A stretch of DNA of 64,000 nucleotides from Rhizobium leguminosarum (GTDB lineage Bacteria; Pseudomonadota; Alphaproteobacteria; Rhizobiales; Rhizobiaceae). Each line of letters opens with the position of its first letter. The stretch's first letter is position 1. The position numbers and the translations under genes are program-made. The notes under the pieces are model-generated. The model did no database searches. It saw only the letters and a program-made list of their open reading frames with translations, and was not told the origin of the DNA. The DNA lies in the NCBI RefSeq assembly GCF_001652265.1, contig NZ_LWBS01000109.1:327373-391372 (forward strand). The letters are read 5' to 3'. Shown in pieces: positions 1-8,208 of this stretch.

Positions 1-1
1 A

Positions 2-463
2 CTGCCGACCCGCTTCATCGAGCTCGCCGGCGAGATCAATTCGGCCATGCCGCGTTATGTCGTCGGCAAGCTCGCCGAGGCGCTCGACATCCGCGCCGGC
101 AAGGCGCTGAGCCGCAGCAGGGTGCTGGTGCTCGGGCTCGCCTACAAGAAGAACGTCGCCGATATAAGAGAGAGCCCGTCGCTGCGGCTGATCGAGATCA
201 TCGAGGAGCGTGGCGGACGGGCGGATTATCACGATCCCTTCGTCGCCGAGATCCCGCCGACGCGCGAATACCAGGCGCTGAGGGGCCGCAAATCGGTGAC
301 GCTGACGCCTGATACCATTGCCGGCTACGATGCGGTGCTGGTCGCGACCGACCACGACAAGGTGGATTATGCGGCGCTCGCAAAAAACGCCTCGCTGATC
401 ATCGACACGCGCAACGTCTTCAACCGGCTCGGGCTTGCGGCCGATCACGTCATCAAGGCGTGA
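2..463 (+). CDS. Nucleotide-sugar dehydrogenase (UDP-N-acetylglucosamine 6-dehydrogenase type), C-terminal fragment
   Basis: The gene enters from the left edge; the open frame runs from base 2 without a start, so only about 153 C-terminal residues are visible. The first residues (LPTRFIELAGEINSAMP) and the segment LGLAYKKNVADIRESP are typical of the UDP-glucose/GDP-mannose dehydrogenase family, covering the end of the central helical domain and the C-terminal UDP-binding domain. These cytosolic enzymes oxidise the C6 hydroxyl of a UDP-sugar with two NAD+ and supply uronic acids for surface polysaccharides. The GLAYKKNVxDxRESP form is commonest in UDP-GlcNAc/ManNAc dehydrogenases, but the substrate cannot be fixed from this fragment. 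It converges on, and overlaps by 11 bp, the next gene on the other strand. Confidence 0.88.
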   Translation: MPTRFIELAGEINSAMPRYVVGKLAEALDIRAGKALSRSRVLVLGLAYKKNVADIRESPSLRLIEIIEERGGRADYHDPFVAEIPPTREYQALRGRKSVTLTPDTIAGYDAVLVATDHDKVDYAALAKNASLIIDTRNVFNRLGLAADHVIKA

Positions 464-1628
464 CGGAAACAGCCGAAAGCGACTTGCCGGTGATCTGGCT
501 TGCGGCCACCGCATAACCGCCGGCGGCGCCATCGATGAAATGGATGTGATCGCGCGCGATCGGCGTCGGCACGAAGCAGGTCATCAGCGCTGAGCTTTGT
601 CGATGCAGGCCGTAGCGGGCCACACCCTTGGCCTGCGCCTGTTGCAGCAGGGTCTCGATGCGCGTCAGGTGTTCGGCGTCGACGTCGATTGTCATCTTCA
701 GCCCGTCGTCGAACTTGCGGAAATCGGAATTGTCGGCGACGTCGCGCTTGTAGCGGCGTGCATCGAAGCGGCCGAGCGGAATGCCGAGCCTGTAGCACGC
801 GACCGTGATGCCGAGCTGCAGGAAGATGAAGAGCTTCTGCCACAACCGCCGGCTGGGCGGCGCGGTGGCTTTGGCCTCGCGATTGATGCCATGCAGCGAG
901 AAGGCAAGGTCCGGACCATCGGCCGGTATCGGATGGCTGTCCCTGTTCTGCTCGGTGGTGATGGCGACAATGCCGCTGACGAGCTCTTGAAATTCCCGGC
1001 CCGGCCGGCCTTCGCCGGGCACGGCGATAATCGAGACGATCTCGCCGTTTCTAGCATCGATCGGGCTCCAGCGGCAGGAGAGACCGGTGAGATCCGGGCG
1101 GGTTCCAGCCGGCGCGCGGGCGATGCCGTAACGGCCGAGCTTCATCTGTCTTTCCGCCCAGCTGGTGCCGCCGCCCCAGAACATCGCATAGGTCACGTAG
1201 GGGCTTGCGGAGTAACGCGCGACACGGACGTCGAGGCCCTCGGCACGGGTGTCGGCGACCGGCACGATGGCGATGCGCAGCATCAGGTTCAGATCTTCCT
1301 CGACCCAGACCTGCGCGGCGGCAAGGGCGTCGCGCGCCGCCGCCTCCAGCGAACCCGGAAGCGCGATCAGCGCGCCGTCGCCGCCGAAGACGAAGGGATA
1401 ATCGCCCTTGCCGACGGCATTCAACACCGCTGAAATGACGCTGGCGCCCGCCATGTTGACGTCCTTGTAACGGCCGGCGCCGATGGCCTGCGTCGAGCCG
1501 ACGATGTCGGCGAGCGCCAGCACCCATCCGTCCGGGAGCGGCCGGTAGTTGGCGGCGTCGGTCACGCCCTCGAATTCGCTGAAGAGCGGCACTTCGGCAA
1601 AGAAATCTTCGTCGGTCACGGTTTTCAT
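453..1628 (-). CDS. DUF3095 family protein (nucleotide-cyclase-like)
   Basis: Protein of about 391 residues. I chose the internal ATG at 1628 (MKTVTDEDFFAEVP) because the longer reading adds 17 non-conserved residues. Near the N-terminus it has LALADIVGSTQAIGAGRYK, followed by FGGDGALIALPG. This spacing of an Asp-containing strand and a GDG loop is how class III cyclases present their metal-binding aspartates, and DUF3095 proteins are recognised as distant cyclase relatives. The middle (CRWSPIDARNGEIVSIIAVP) and C-terminal parts match the family layout. No signal peptide or membrane segment is evident, so it is probably cytosolic. Function is unproven. It stands alone and is convergent with the dehydrogenase gene upstream of it. 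Confidence 0.8.
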   Translation of the reverse strand: MKTVTDEDFFAEVPLFSEFEGVTDAANYRPLPDGWVLALADIVGSTQAIGAGRYKDVNMAGASVISAVLNAVGKGDYPFVFGGDGALIALPGSLEAAARDALAAAQVWVEEDLNLMLRIAIVPVADTRAEGLDVRVARYSASPYVTYAMFWGGGTSWAERQMKLGRYGIARAPAGTRPDLTGLSCRWSPIDARNGEIVSIIAVPGEGRPGREFQELVSGIVAITTEQNRDSHPIPADGPDLAFSLHGINREAKATAPPSRRLWQKLFIFLQLGITVACYRLGIPLGRFDARRYKRDVADNSDFRKFDDGLKMTIDVDAEHLTRIETLLQQAQAKGVARYGLHRQSSALMTCFVPTPIARDHIHFIDGAAGGYAVAASQITGKSLSAVSVTP

Positions 1629-1852
1629 ATCGTCCAGCTTAGCACAGACCCATGTTGCCACGGCAACGCCAATTCCCATTTACGGCAATCGACTTGGCAA
1701 GGTTTCATGTGTTAGAGCCTTTCATGGTTTCCGGGACGCACGGAAACGCCCTATCTTTTTGTTTTTACGCAATTCCGGACGCAAAACCGCTCTCGCACTT
1801 TTGCTGGAATTGCTCCAGGACCGCTAACGATTTCATGACGGATATAGATTAG

Positions 1853-2332
1853 ATGAGCCGCCTCGACAGCTTCATTCGCCGGTTGACGGCCCAACGCGAC
1901 ATTCTGAACTCGATCATCGATCTGGTGGGGGAAATGGAAGGCCCGGTGCTGGAGTTCGGCCTCGGCAACGGCCGCACCTATGATCACCTGCGCGAGAATT
2001 TTCCCGGCCGGCGCATTGTCGCCTTCGACTGGGAATTGCGCTCCTATTCGGCCTCGACACCGGAGGCAGAAGACATGGTGACCGGCAATATCCGCGACTC
2101 CGGCCAGGCCTTCGTCGGCATCGGCGCAGCCCTTGCCCATGCCGATATCGGCACCGGCCACGACGAGATCGATGCGGTGACGCTGACCTGGCTGCCGCAG
2201 CTGATGACCGGCGTGCTCGCCCATAACGGCATCGCCGTCAGCGGGCTGCCGCTGGAGCATCCCGAGCTGGTGGCGTTGCCGCTGCCGGACGGCATCAAGG
2301 AAGGCCGTTATTTCCTCTACCGGCGGACGTAA
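1853..2332 (+). CDS. Small class I SAM-dependent methyltransferase-like protein
   Basis: Protein of 159 residues with a Rossmann-type motif I, VLEFGLGNGRTYDHL (residues about 32-46), followed by the acidic strand end IVAFDWE that would hold the ribose hydroxyls of S-adenosylmethionine. It is short for a methyltransferase and has no obvious separate substrate domain, so the substrate is unknown. It is transcribed alone and is convergent with the ABC exporter that follows. A decayed copy of its last 38 codons lies on the far side of that exporter (4515-4626), so a paralogue once stood there. Confidence 0.72.
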   Translation: MSRLDSFIRRLTAQRDILNSIIDLVGEMEGPVLEFGLGNGRTYDHLRENFPGRRIVAFDWELRSYSASTPEAEDMVTGNIRDSGQAFVGIGAALAHADIGTGHDEIDAVTLTWLPQLMTGVLAHNGIAVSGLPLEHPELVALPLPDGIKEGRYFLYRRT

Positions 2333-2364
2333 AGGATAGCATCAGCGGTGGTGGCGTTTTCGGT

Positions 2365-4155
2365 TCACGCCACCAGACCCTTGGTGAGTTCCAGAGCCTG
2401 CCGTTCGAACAGCCGGCGATAGATACCGTTATTGAGCCGGATCAGCGCCTGGTGGTCGCCTTCTTCAACGATATTTCCGTTGTCGAAGACCAGCAGCCGG
2501 TCCAGCGCGCGCACCGTGGACAGCCGGTGGGCGATGACCAGCGTCGTGCGGCCGTTCATCAGGCGTTCCATGGCCCGCTGGATCTGCACTTCGCTCTCAC
2601 TGTCGAGGCTCGATGTCGCTTCGTCCAGGATCAGCACCGGCGCGTCCGCCAGGAAGGCACGGGCAATAGCGACACGCTGCCGCTCGCCGCCCGACAGCTT
2701 GACGCCGCGTTCCCCCACCATCGTCTCATAGCCCTTGGGAAGGTCCATGATGAAGTCGTGGGCACTCGCCTGCTTCGCCGCCTGCTCGATCTCGCGGCGC
2801 GAGGCGTTCGGCCTGGAATAGGCGATGTTTTCCGCCAGCGTGCGGTGGAACAGAATGGGCTCCTGCTGCACGATGGCGATCTGGCCGCGCAGGCTTGATT
2901 GCTTGACCCCTGCGATATCCTGCCCGTCAATGCGGATCGCGCCCGAATTGACGTCATAGAGGCGTTGGATGAGCTTGACGAAGGTCGTCTTGCCTGAACC
3001 CGAATGCCCCACCAGGCCCACACGCTCACCCGGCTTGATGATGGCCGAAAAATCCTCATAAAGCGGGGTGGGATGAGCGCCATACTGGAAGGTGATGCGA
3101 TCGAAGACGATCTCACCCTCGCCGATCTTGATCGGCTTGGCGTTGGGCTTGTCCTCGATATCGAGCGGCATCTTGTCGAGCAGCACCAGTTCTTCCATGT
3201 CGTTGATGGCACGCTGCAGATTACGGATGTCCTGGCCGACATTGCGCAGATAGCCTTGCAGAACGAAGAACATGGCCAGCACGAAGGTGATGTCGCCAGG
3301 CGTCGCCAGCCCCTGCCGCCACATCACCAGGCCCGTTCCCAGAATACCTGCCTGCATGGAAACCATCATGAAGCCCTGAATCGTGCCGCTCAATGTGCCG
3401 CGCTTCCAGGTCCGTCGCGTGCGGCTGTCCCATCTGGCGAGCACCTGACCCAGTCGCGTCTCTTCGCGGCTTTCAGCGCCGAAGGCCTTGACCACCGAAT
3501 TGCAGCTGATGGCATCCGCCAGTGCGCCACCAAGCTTGGTGTCCCAGGCATTGGCAAGCCGTGCCGCGGGCGATACGAAGCCCATGGAAAGCGCCACGGT
3601 CACGCCGATATAGATCAGCGACCCCGCAGCCACGATCAGGCCCATAATCGGCCAGTAGCTGCCGAGCACGATACTGGCGCCGACCAGCATGACGATGGAC
3701 GGCAACAGGGCGACCAGCAGCAGGTCGTTGAGCTGGTCGAGCGCCCACATGCCGCGGGTGATCTTGCGTACCGTCGAACCGGCAAAGCTGTTGGCGTGCC
3801 AGTCGGTCGAAAACCGCTGCACCTTGTGGAAACCGTTATTCGTTACATCCGCCATGGTGCGCAGCGTCAGCCGGATGATGCCGTTGAAGATGAACCAGCG
3901 CAGTGCCACGCTGGTCAGGCCCAGAGCCACGACGATGACGAAGGCGCGCAGCGCCCGGTCAGCCGCATTGCTGCCGGCAATGGCATCGACGATCTGGCCG
4001 GAAAACACCGGCACCATGACTTCGGCCAGCGTGCTGGCAATGACCAGCACAATAATAATGCCCACCAATACAGGCCGATGGCGCCAATGATGGAAAACAA
4101 AGCCGAGCACATGGCGATAGGCATCGGCGCGGAAATCGAGCTTCTTGCGAGTCAT
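2365..4155 (-). CDS. ABC exporter, fused permease and ATPase (MsbA/lipid-exporter-like)
   Basis: About 596 residues from the ATG at 4155 (MTRKKLDFRADAY); an upstream in-frame start would add 13 unlikely residues. The N-terminal half is a six-helix ABC transporter type 1 domain. The C-terminal half is an ATPase with Walker A GHSGSGKTT (about residue 380), signature [15 protein letters not shown] (about 485), Walker B VLILDEATSSLD (about 505) and the H-loop IAHRLSTVRALD. Half-transporters like this work as homodimers in the inner membrane and export lipids, peptides or drugs; the substrate cannot be read from sequence. It is monocistronic, convergent with the methyltransferase gene, and sits between that gene and its relic. 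Confidence 0.92.
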   Translation of the reverse strand: MTRKKLDFRADAYRHVLGFVFHHWRHRPVLVGIIIVLVIASTLAEVMVPVFSGQIVDAIAGSNAADRALRAFVIVVALGLTSVALRWFIFNGIIRLTLRTMADVTNNGFHKVQRFSTDWHANSFAGSTVRKITRGMWALDQLNDLLLVALLPSIVMLVGASIVLGSYWPIMGLIVAAGSLIYIGVTVALSMGFVSPAARLANAWDTKLGGALADAISCNSVVKAFGAESREETRLGQVLARWDSRTRRTWKRGTLSGTIQGFMMVSMQAGILGTGLVMWRQGLATPGDITFVLAMFFVLQGYLRNVGQDIRNLQRAINDMEELVLLDKMPLDIEDKPNAKPIKIGEGEIVFDRITFQYGAHPTPLYEDFSAIIKPGERVGLVGHSGSGKTTFVKLIQRLYDVNSGAIRIDGQDIAGVKQSSLRGQIAIVQQEPILFHRTLAENIAYSRPNASRREIEQAAKQASAHDFIMDLPKGYETMVGERGVKLSGGERQRVAIARAFLADAPVLILDEATSSLDSESEVQIQRAMERLMNGRTTLVIAHRLSTVRALDRLLVFDNGNIVEEGDHQALIRLNNGIYRRLFERQALELTKGLVA

Positions 4156-4632
4156 TTTAATCGCTCGGCGCCATGTTCGGCAACCGGTCCTCAAAATAGA
4201 GAGTTAGATGGCACAGCCCAAGCGGGAGACGAAATGATCCCGTCAGATCAATCGGGCTATGAATTAAGGGAAAACCGCATGTCGGGCGCGCTTGAGGCGG
4301 GCCGCGAATGAAAATGACCTAGTGTCGGGACATTCCGCACGGGAAGGTTTCGATGATTGCTGGCATGCAACGCCTCCCTTGTGTTCGAACTAAAGCGGTG
4401 AGCGTTTTGTACCGAAGCAATTCGCCATTGCCAAGCGGATATTTGCAACCTTACAGAAAGTGATGCGGAAACGACACACCTTGTGCGCTTGCGAGGTGAC
4501 GGTTCGGCCGGCCTGCTCGCCCGTAACGGCAGCGCCGTGTTGGTCTGCCGCTGGAGTACCCCGAGCTTCTGCCTCTGCCTGCCGACGTCAAGGAGGGCCG
4601 TTATTTCCATTACCGCAGGACGTACCCCCCGC
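4156..4632. other. Intergenic region between the ABC exporter and the Rrf2 gene
   Basis: About 480 bases without an intact gene. The left part presumably carries the exporter promoter. The right part contains the decayed methyltransferase tail listed separately at 4515-4626. I see no terminator hairpin or RNA gene here. Confidence 0.6.
4515..4626 (+). pseudogene. Relic of the C-terminus of a second methyltransferase copy
   Basis: This stretch aligns base for base with the last ~115 bases of the intact methyltransferase gene (2215-2332). Read with one frame change it gives LARNGSAV then GLPLEYPELLPLPADVKEG and RYFHYRRT, against LAHNGIAV, GLPLEHPELVALPLPDGIKEG and RYFLYRRT in the intact gene. 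The stop is lost and the upstream part of the gene is gone. I infer an old tandem paralogue whose 5' part was replaced or deleted, possibly when the ABC exporter gene arrived between the copies. Confidence 0.72.
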
Positions 4633-5088
4633 TCAGGAGGCGCAGGAATAGGATGTGGCCGACAGCGCGGTCAGTTTTGTCTCGAAGTCGGCCGCGATTT
4701 TGTCCAGCGTCACGCTGTCCAATCGTCGCAGCAGCAGGGCCTGGGCCTCCTTCATCGCGTCGCCGAGGGCGATATTCACCGCCTGTTCCACGAGGCATTG
4801 CGGCTGATCGTCGGCTGGGCCGATGGCGAAGAGATGCGGCTCGCCGATGGCGCGGTAGACGTCGAGCAGGGTGATCTCGGACAGCGGACGCACCAGTGTC
4901 CAGCCGCCGCCATGGCCTTTTTCGGAGCGGACGTAGCCCTGTTCGCGAAGGCCGGCCATGGTGCGGCGGACGACGACGGGATTGGTGTTCAGCATCTTTG
5001 CAATCATGTCGGAGGTCGCCGATTGCTGGTGCTTATCCATGTGGATCAGCACGTGCAGCATGCGTGAAAGGCGGCTGTCATTGCGCAT
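4633..5088 (-). CDS. Rrf2 family transcriptional regulator
   Basis: 151 residues from the ATG at 5088 (MRNDSRLSRMLHVLIHM); longer in-frame starts run into the divergent promoter and add a non-conserved leader. The N-terminal winged helix-turn-helix (SATSDMIAKMLNTNPVVVRR then LREQGYVRSEKGHGGGW) is characteristic of Rrf2 proteins. The three clustered cysteines that bind an Fe-S cluster in IscR/NsrR are absent; only one Cys sits near residue 98 and one at the extreme C-terminus. It is divergent from a thioredoxin-reductase-like gene, an arrangement typical of a local regulator controlling that gene, probably in response to redox or thiol stress (inference). Confidence 0.88.
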   Translation of the reverse strand: MRNDSRLSRMLHVLIHMDKHQQSATSDMIAKMLNTNPVVVRRTMAGLREQGYVRSEKGHGGGWTLVRPLSEITLLDVYRAIGEPHLFAIGPADDQPQCLVEQAVNIALGDAMKEAQALLLRRLDSVTLDKIAADFETKLTALSATSYSCAS

Positions 5089-5143
5089 CGGTCTCTTCCT
5101 GTCGATCGGGCGGATCATCATCGCAAACGGGTCGTAACAAGAC

Positions 5144-5182
5144 AAGTAACATGATGCTTGACGGCGCCAGATCATGTAACTT
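5144..5182. promoter_or_regulatory. Inverted repeat in the Rrf2 / flavoprotein divergent promoter
   Basis: AAGTAACATGAT at 5144-5155 is mirrored by ATCATGTAACTT at 5171-5182 (11 of 12 positions pair), 15 bases apart and midway between the two divergent starts. This is the expected place and shape for the operator of the adjacent Rrf2 regulator. The assignment is inference. Confidence 0.55.
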
Positions 5183-5219
5183 ATGTTGAGTCATGAGTTC
5201 AATATCAAGGGAGAGTCCC

Positions 5220-6125
5220 ATGTCGTTCGAAGTCATCGTCATCGGCGGAAATTTTGCGGGCCTGTCGGCCGCCATGCAACTGGCCCGGGCGCGGCAGCGG
5301 GTTCTGCTTGTTGACGCCGGCGCGCCGCGGAATCGCTTTTCTGAAGCGTCGCACGGTTTTCTCGGCCAGGACGGCCAGACGCCGGCGGCGATCATGCGGG
5401 AGGGAAAACGGCAGCTTTCGCTTTATCCGACCATCACCATCCGCCAGGGGAAAGTCGTCCGGGCGCAAAGCGATGGTGACGCGTTCATTGTCGGCACCGA
5501 AGACGGCAGCGAAGAACGAGCCGCGCGCATCGTGCTTGCAACCGGCGTTAGCGACACGCTGCCCGAAATCCCCGGCCTGCAGGAGCGATGGGGCCGCTCC
5601 GCGCTGCACTGCCCCTATTGCCACGGTTTTGAGGTCAGTGGCGGCAAGCTCGGCGTCCTTGCAAACCATCCGCATTCGGCCCATTCGGCCATGATGATCC
5701 CGGACTGGGGGGCAACGATCTTTTTCACCCAGGCGCTGTTCGAGCCCGATGAAGAGCAATTGGTGAAGCTGACCGCCCGTGGCGTCCGGATCGAACGCAG
5801 CCTTATCGTCGAATTGTTGGGGGACAATCCGAAGCTTGAGGCCGTTCGCCTCGCCGATGGCCGGGTCGTGCCGCTGGACGCCGTGTTCGTCGCGCCGAAA
5901 ACGACGATGGCGAGCCCAATTGCCGAACAGCTCGGCTGCGCCTTCGACGATGGCCCGTTTGGGCCGGTCATCCGGATCGGGGATAACAAGGAAACCACCA
6001 TCAAGGGTGTCTTTGCCGCCGGCGATGCGGCAAGCGCCATGCACAATGCCACGCTCGCCTCCGCTTCAGGCGTGCTCGCCGGCGTGCATTGCCATCAATC
6101 ACTTGTCATGCAGTCGGCGGATTAA
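5220..6125 (+). CDS. NAD(P)/FAD-dependent oxidoreductase, thioredoxin-reductase-like
   Basis: 301 residues from the ATG at 5220, preceded by AAGGGAGA at good spacing; an in-frame ATG at 5193 lies in the regulatory repeat area and lacks such a site. The N-terminus has the FAD-binding dinucleotide fold VIVIGGNFAGLSAAMQLARA with the acidic strand end LLVDAG. A redox-active CPYC motif is at Cys131/Cys134, and the C-terminal FAD motif is GVFAAGDAASAMHNATLASA. This is the thioredoxin reductase / AhpF-like layout, though short versions such as this often act on unidentified disulfide partners. It is cytosolic and probably controlled by the divergent Rrf2 gene. Confidence 0.88.
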   Translation: MSFEVIVIGGNFAGLSAAMQLARARQRVLLVDAGAPRNRFSEASHGFLGQDGQTPAAIMREGKRQLSLYPTITIRQGKVVRAQSDGDAFIVGTEDGSEERAARIVLATGVSDTLPEIPGLQERWGRSALHCPYCHGFEVSGGKLGVLANHPHSAHSAMMIPDWGATIFFTQALFEPDEEQLVKLTARGVRIERSLIVELLGDNPKLEAVRLADGRVVPLDAVFVAPKTTMASPIAEQLGCAFDDGPFGPVIRIGDNKETTIKGVFAAGDAASAMHNATLASASGVLAGVHCHQSLVMQSAD

Positions 6126-6261
6126 GTCAGAAGCAACACCTTCTATCGGTCGAATTCTCGCCGGAAGGTCAGGGACCCTTCACGTCCACCTCGCAGTCCT
6201 CGAAGTGAAAATCTCAACGCGTTAAGCATCGCTTTTAAAATAATGAGCCGATGCAACCGAT

Positions 6262-6300
6262 TTATTGCAATTTCTACGCTTGAATTGTAGCTGTTTTTCA
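6262..6300 (+). repeat. Duplicated leader sequence, copy 1, upstream of the first DUF805 gene
   Basis: A 38-39 base stretch beginning TTATTGCAATTTCTACG recurs at 6913-6950 with one or two changes, each time upstream of a DUF805 start. It contains a short inverted pair (CAATT...AATTG). It may be a promoter or leader that was carried along in a tandem duplication of the gene. Confidence 0.7.
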
Positions 6301-6375
6301 GCCGGAACTACTATCGTTCGACGACGCTGGCGAGACAATAGCAGACGCGCAGCAAGCAGAAACGGGGGCATCGAA

Positions 6376-6822
6376 ATGGGGTTTATTGAAGCTGTTGGGA
6401 CGGCTCTGGTGCAGAAATATGCAACTTTCTCAGGCAGGGCCTCCCGCTCCGAATATTGGTGGTTTGTTTTATTCTATTTCGCGGTGCTGTTCGCGATCGG
6501 AATCGTTTGCCTTGTTACCTCGAGCTTTTCCGATTTCCGGGACGGAGTTCCGCCACCAGTCGGCCTCCTCGTGTTCATCGGCGGATTGACTTGGCTCGCA
6601 ATGTTTTTGCCACAAGTAGCCCTTCAGGTTCGCCGCTTCCATGATCGAAATATTTCCGCTTGGTGGTATCTCGCGGTGTTCGTCGGCGGCTTCGTTCCCT
6701 ACATCGGTGTCATTGCAGGTATCGCGATCCTTGTGATCTGCTTGCTTCCGGGCACGGAAGGTCCGAACAAGTTTGGGCCGGATCCGCTGCGTCCCCAAGC
6801 GCGAGCTGAGATCTTTGCCTAG
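6376..6822 (+). CDS. DUF805 family inner-membrane protein, copy 1
   Basis: 148 residues from the ATG at 6376 (MGFIEAVGTALVQKYATFSG). The motif FSGRASRSEYWWFVLFYF near residues 16-33 and RRFHDRNISAWWYL near residue 90 are diagnostic of DUF805 proteins, small integral membrane proteins with four predicted helices. The C-terminus LPGTEGPNKFGPDPL is also typical. The molecular function is unknown. It is the first of two tandem copies (about 75% similar by eye) at the head of an operon of membrane and AAA+ proteins. I rejected an upstream ATG at 6265 because it lies inside the duplicated leader. Confidence 0.88.
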   Translation: MGFIEAVGTALVQKYATFSGRASRSEYWWFVLFYFAVLFAIGIVCLVTSSFSDFRDGVPPPVGLLVFIGGLTWLAMFLPQVALQVRRFHDRNISAWWYLAVFVGGFVPYIGVIAGIAILVICLLPGTEGPNKFGPDPLRPQARAEIFA

Positions 6823-6825
6823 CGC

Positions 6826-6890
6826 ATGGCCATCCGCAACGTTGGCCTGTTGGCTCTGTTCCTGGGCCACGATTCAGTTTCCGCATCAGC
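6826..6890 (+). pseudogene. Relic of the 5' end of the DUF4129 gene
   Basis: ATGGCCATCCGCAAC followed by about 50 more bases closely matches the first codons of the DUF4129 gene at 7453, and starts at the same distance behind its DUF805 neighbour. It then decays. It shows that the tandem duplication unit comprised leader, DUF805 gene and the start of the following gene. Confidence 0.75.
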
Positions 6891-6912
6891 GAGCAACTGT
6901 TTGAAGCAACAC

Positions 6913-6950
6913 TTATTGCAATTTCTACGTTTGAATTGTAGCTGTTTTCA
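6913..6950 (+). repeat. Duplicated leader sequence, copy 2, upstream of the second DUF805 gene
   Basis: Second copy of the leader at 6262-6300. The distance from leader to ATG is 24 bases shorter here than in copy 1, so a small deletion followed the duplication. Confidence 0.7.
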
Positions 6951-7002
6951 TCTTAATGACTATCAAGCAAGTGCTTGAATCAGCATAAATGGGGGCATTG
7001 AA

Positions 7003-7449
7003 ATGGGGTTTACTGAAGCTGTTCGGACAGTTTTAACGCAGAAGTACGCAACCTTCTCCGGCAGGGCATCCCGCTCGGAATATTGGTGGTTTGTGCTGTT
7101 CTATACCTTGGTAGGGCTCGCGCTTGTAATTTTGGCTTTGGCGGTAGGCGCCTTTTCCGACCAACAGGGTGGAGTTTCGTCAGCGGTGGTCGCCATCATG
7201 GTGATCGGCGGATTGTTTGGACTTGCAATCTTTTTACCAATATTATCCCTTCAGGTTCGCCGTTTCCACGATCGCGACATTTCCGGTTGGTGGTATCTCG
7301 CGCTGATCGTCTTGGGCATGGTTCCCTATATCGGTACCATCACGGGTCTCGCGATCACGGTTATTTCCGTAATGAGGGGCACGGATGGTCCGAACAGGTT
7401 CGGGCCGGATCCGCTGCGTTCCGAAGCGAGAGCAGAGGTCTTTGCCTAG
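7003..7449 (+). CDS. DUF805 family inner-membrane protein, copy 2
   Basis: 148 residues, the same length as copy 1, starting MGFTEAVRTVLTQKYATFSG and keeping FSGRASRSEYWWFVLFY, RRFHDRDISGWWYL and the GPNRFGPDPL tail. Four membrane helices are expected. The loops and helices differ by many conservative substitutions, so both copies appear to be under selection. The stop codon is three bases from the next start, consistent with co-transcription with the DUF4129 gene. Confidence 0.88.
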   Translation: MGFTEAVRTVLTQKYATFSGRASRSEYWWFVLFYTLVGLALVILALAVGAFSDQQGGVSSAVVAIMVIGGLFGLAIFLPILSLQVRRFHDRDISGWWYLALIVLGMVPYIGTITGLAITVISVMRGTDGPNRFGPDPLRSEARAEVFA

Positions 7450-7452
7450 AGA

Positions 7453-8208
7453 ATGACCATCCGCAATCTCGGCCTGCTGGCGGCTCTGTTGCTCGCCGCC
7501 TCGGCTCAGTTTCCGCCCGCACAAGCGCAAGACAGCGACAGTCAGCAGGTTGGGCGCGGCGATCATCAAAAGAGCGCCGTCGGAGCCGAGTATGCCGCGC
7601 AGTGCCAGCAGAACGGATTACGCTGCACGCTCGTCTATGATGATGCCTCTGCCAAAGACCAGCCAGTATCGAATACGACATCGTCATCGCCACAACGCAA
7701 GCCGTTGATGAGCCCGCGGGAGCCGGTCGTCAACGGTCCTCTGGCGGTTGCTGTCGTGCTTGTCGGTCTCATCGTGGTCATCGGCTTGTGGATACGCTTC
7801 GGAAATGGCGGTGTCTTGCTCTCGTCTGCTCCACGCGACATCAAGCGGCAGGGGGAGGCGCCGGAAAGCTGGCGCACATCAGCAGCCGAGGCAGAGGAAA
7901 AACCGAGCGACTTCCTGCAACGCATTGCCGCCATGGCGGATCGCAGGCAGGCGCTTGTCCTGCTGCTCAGACATTGCCTGCTGCACGCGGCTGATGTGAC
8001 GGGAACACGGCTTTTTCGCTCGGACACGGAACGAGCCGTTTTCGCCCGCCTGCCGGAAAACATGCCCGACCGCGATCGGCTTGAAAATTTTCTGACCGCA
8101 GTGGAACTCGTTCACTACGGCGGCCGCACGCTCGCGGAAAGCCATTTCGGCGTCCTTCTGACGACCGCGCGCGGCTTGCTGTCATCAGGCAGAGTGGCCA
8201 ATGCGTAA
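7453..8208 (+). CDS. DUF4129-like membrane protein
   Basis: 251 residues. The N-terminus is a signal peptide (MTIRNLGLLAALLLAASAQF...AQAQ), followed by a variable extracytoplasmic stretch of about 70 residues and one membrane helix (LAVAVVLVGLIVVIGLWI, about residues 96-113). The cytoplasmic tail has the alpha-helical DUF4129 pattern: ADRRQALVLLLRHCLLHAAD, then TERAVFARLPENMPDRDRLENF. DUF4129 domains are found next to MoxR/DUF58 genes; their role is unknown. It overlaps the DUF4350 gene by 8 bases, so the two are translationally coupled. Confidence 0.75.
   Translation: MTIRNLGLLAALLLAASAQFPPAQAQDSDSQQVGRGDHQKSAVGAEYAAQCQQNGLRCTLVYDDASAKDQPVSNTTSSSPQRKPLMSPREPVVNGPLAVAVVLVGLIVVIGLWIRFGNGGVLLSSAPRDIKRQGEAPESWRTSAAEAEEKPSDFLQRIAAMADRRQALVLLLRHCLLHAADVTGTRLFRSDTERAVFARLPENMPDRDRLENFLTAVELVHYGGRTLAESHFGVLLTTARGLLSSGRVANA

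Noticed and set aside
3004-4311. A 435-codon + strand frame opposite the ABC exporter
   Set aside because: It is the shadow of the exporter gene, has biased His/Asp-rich composition and no motif.
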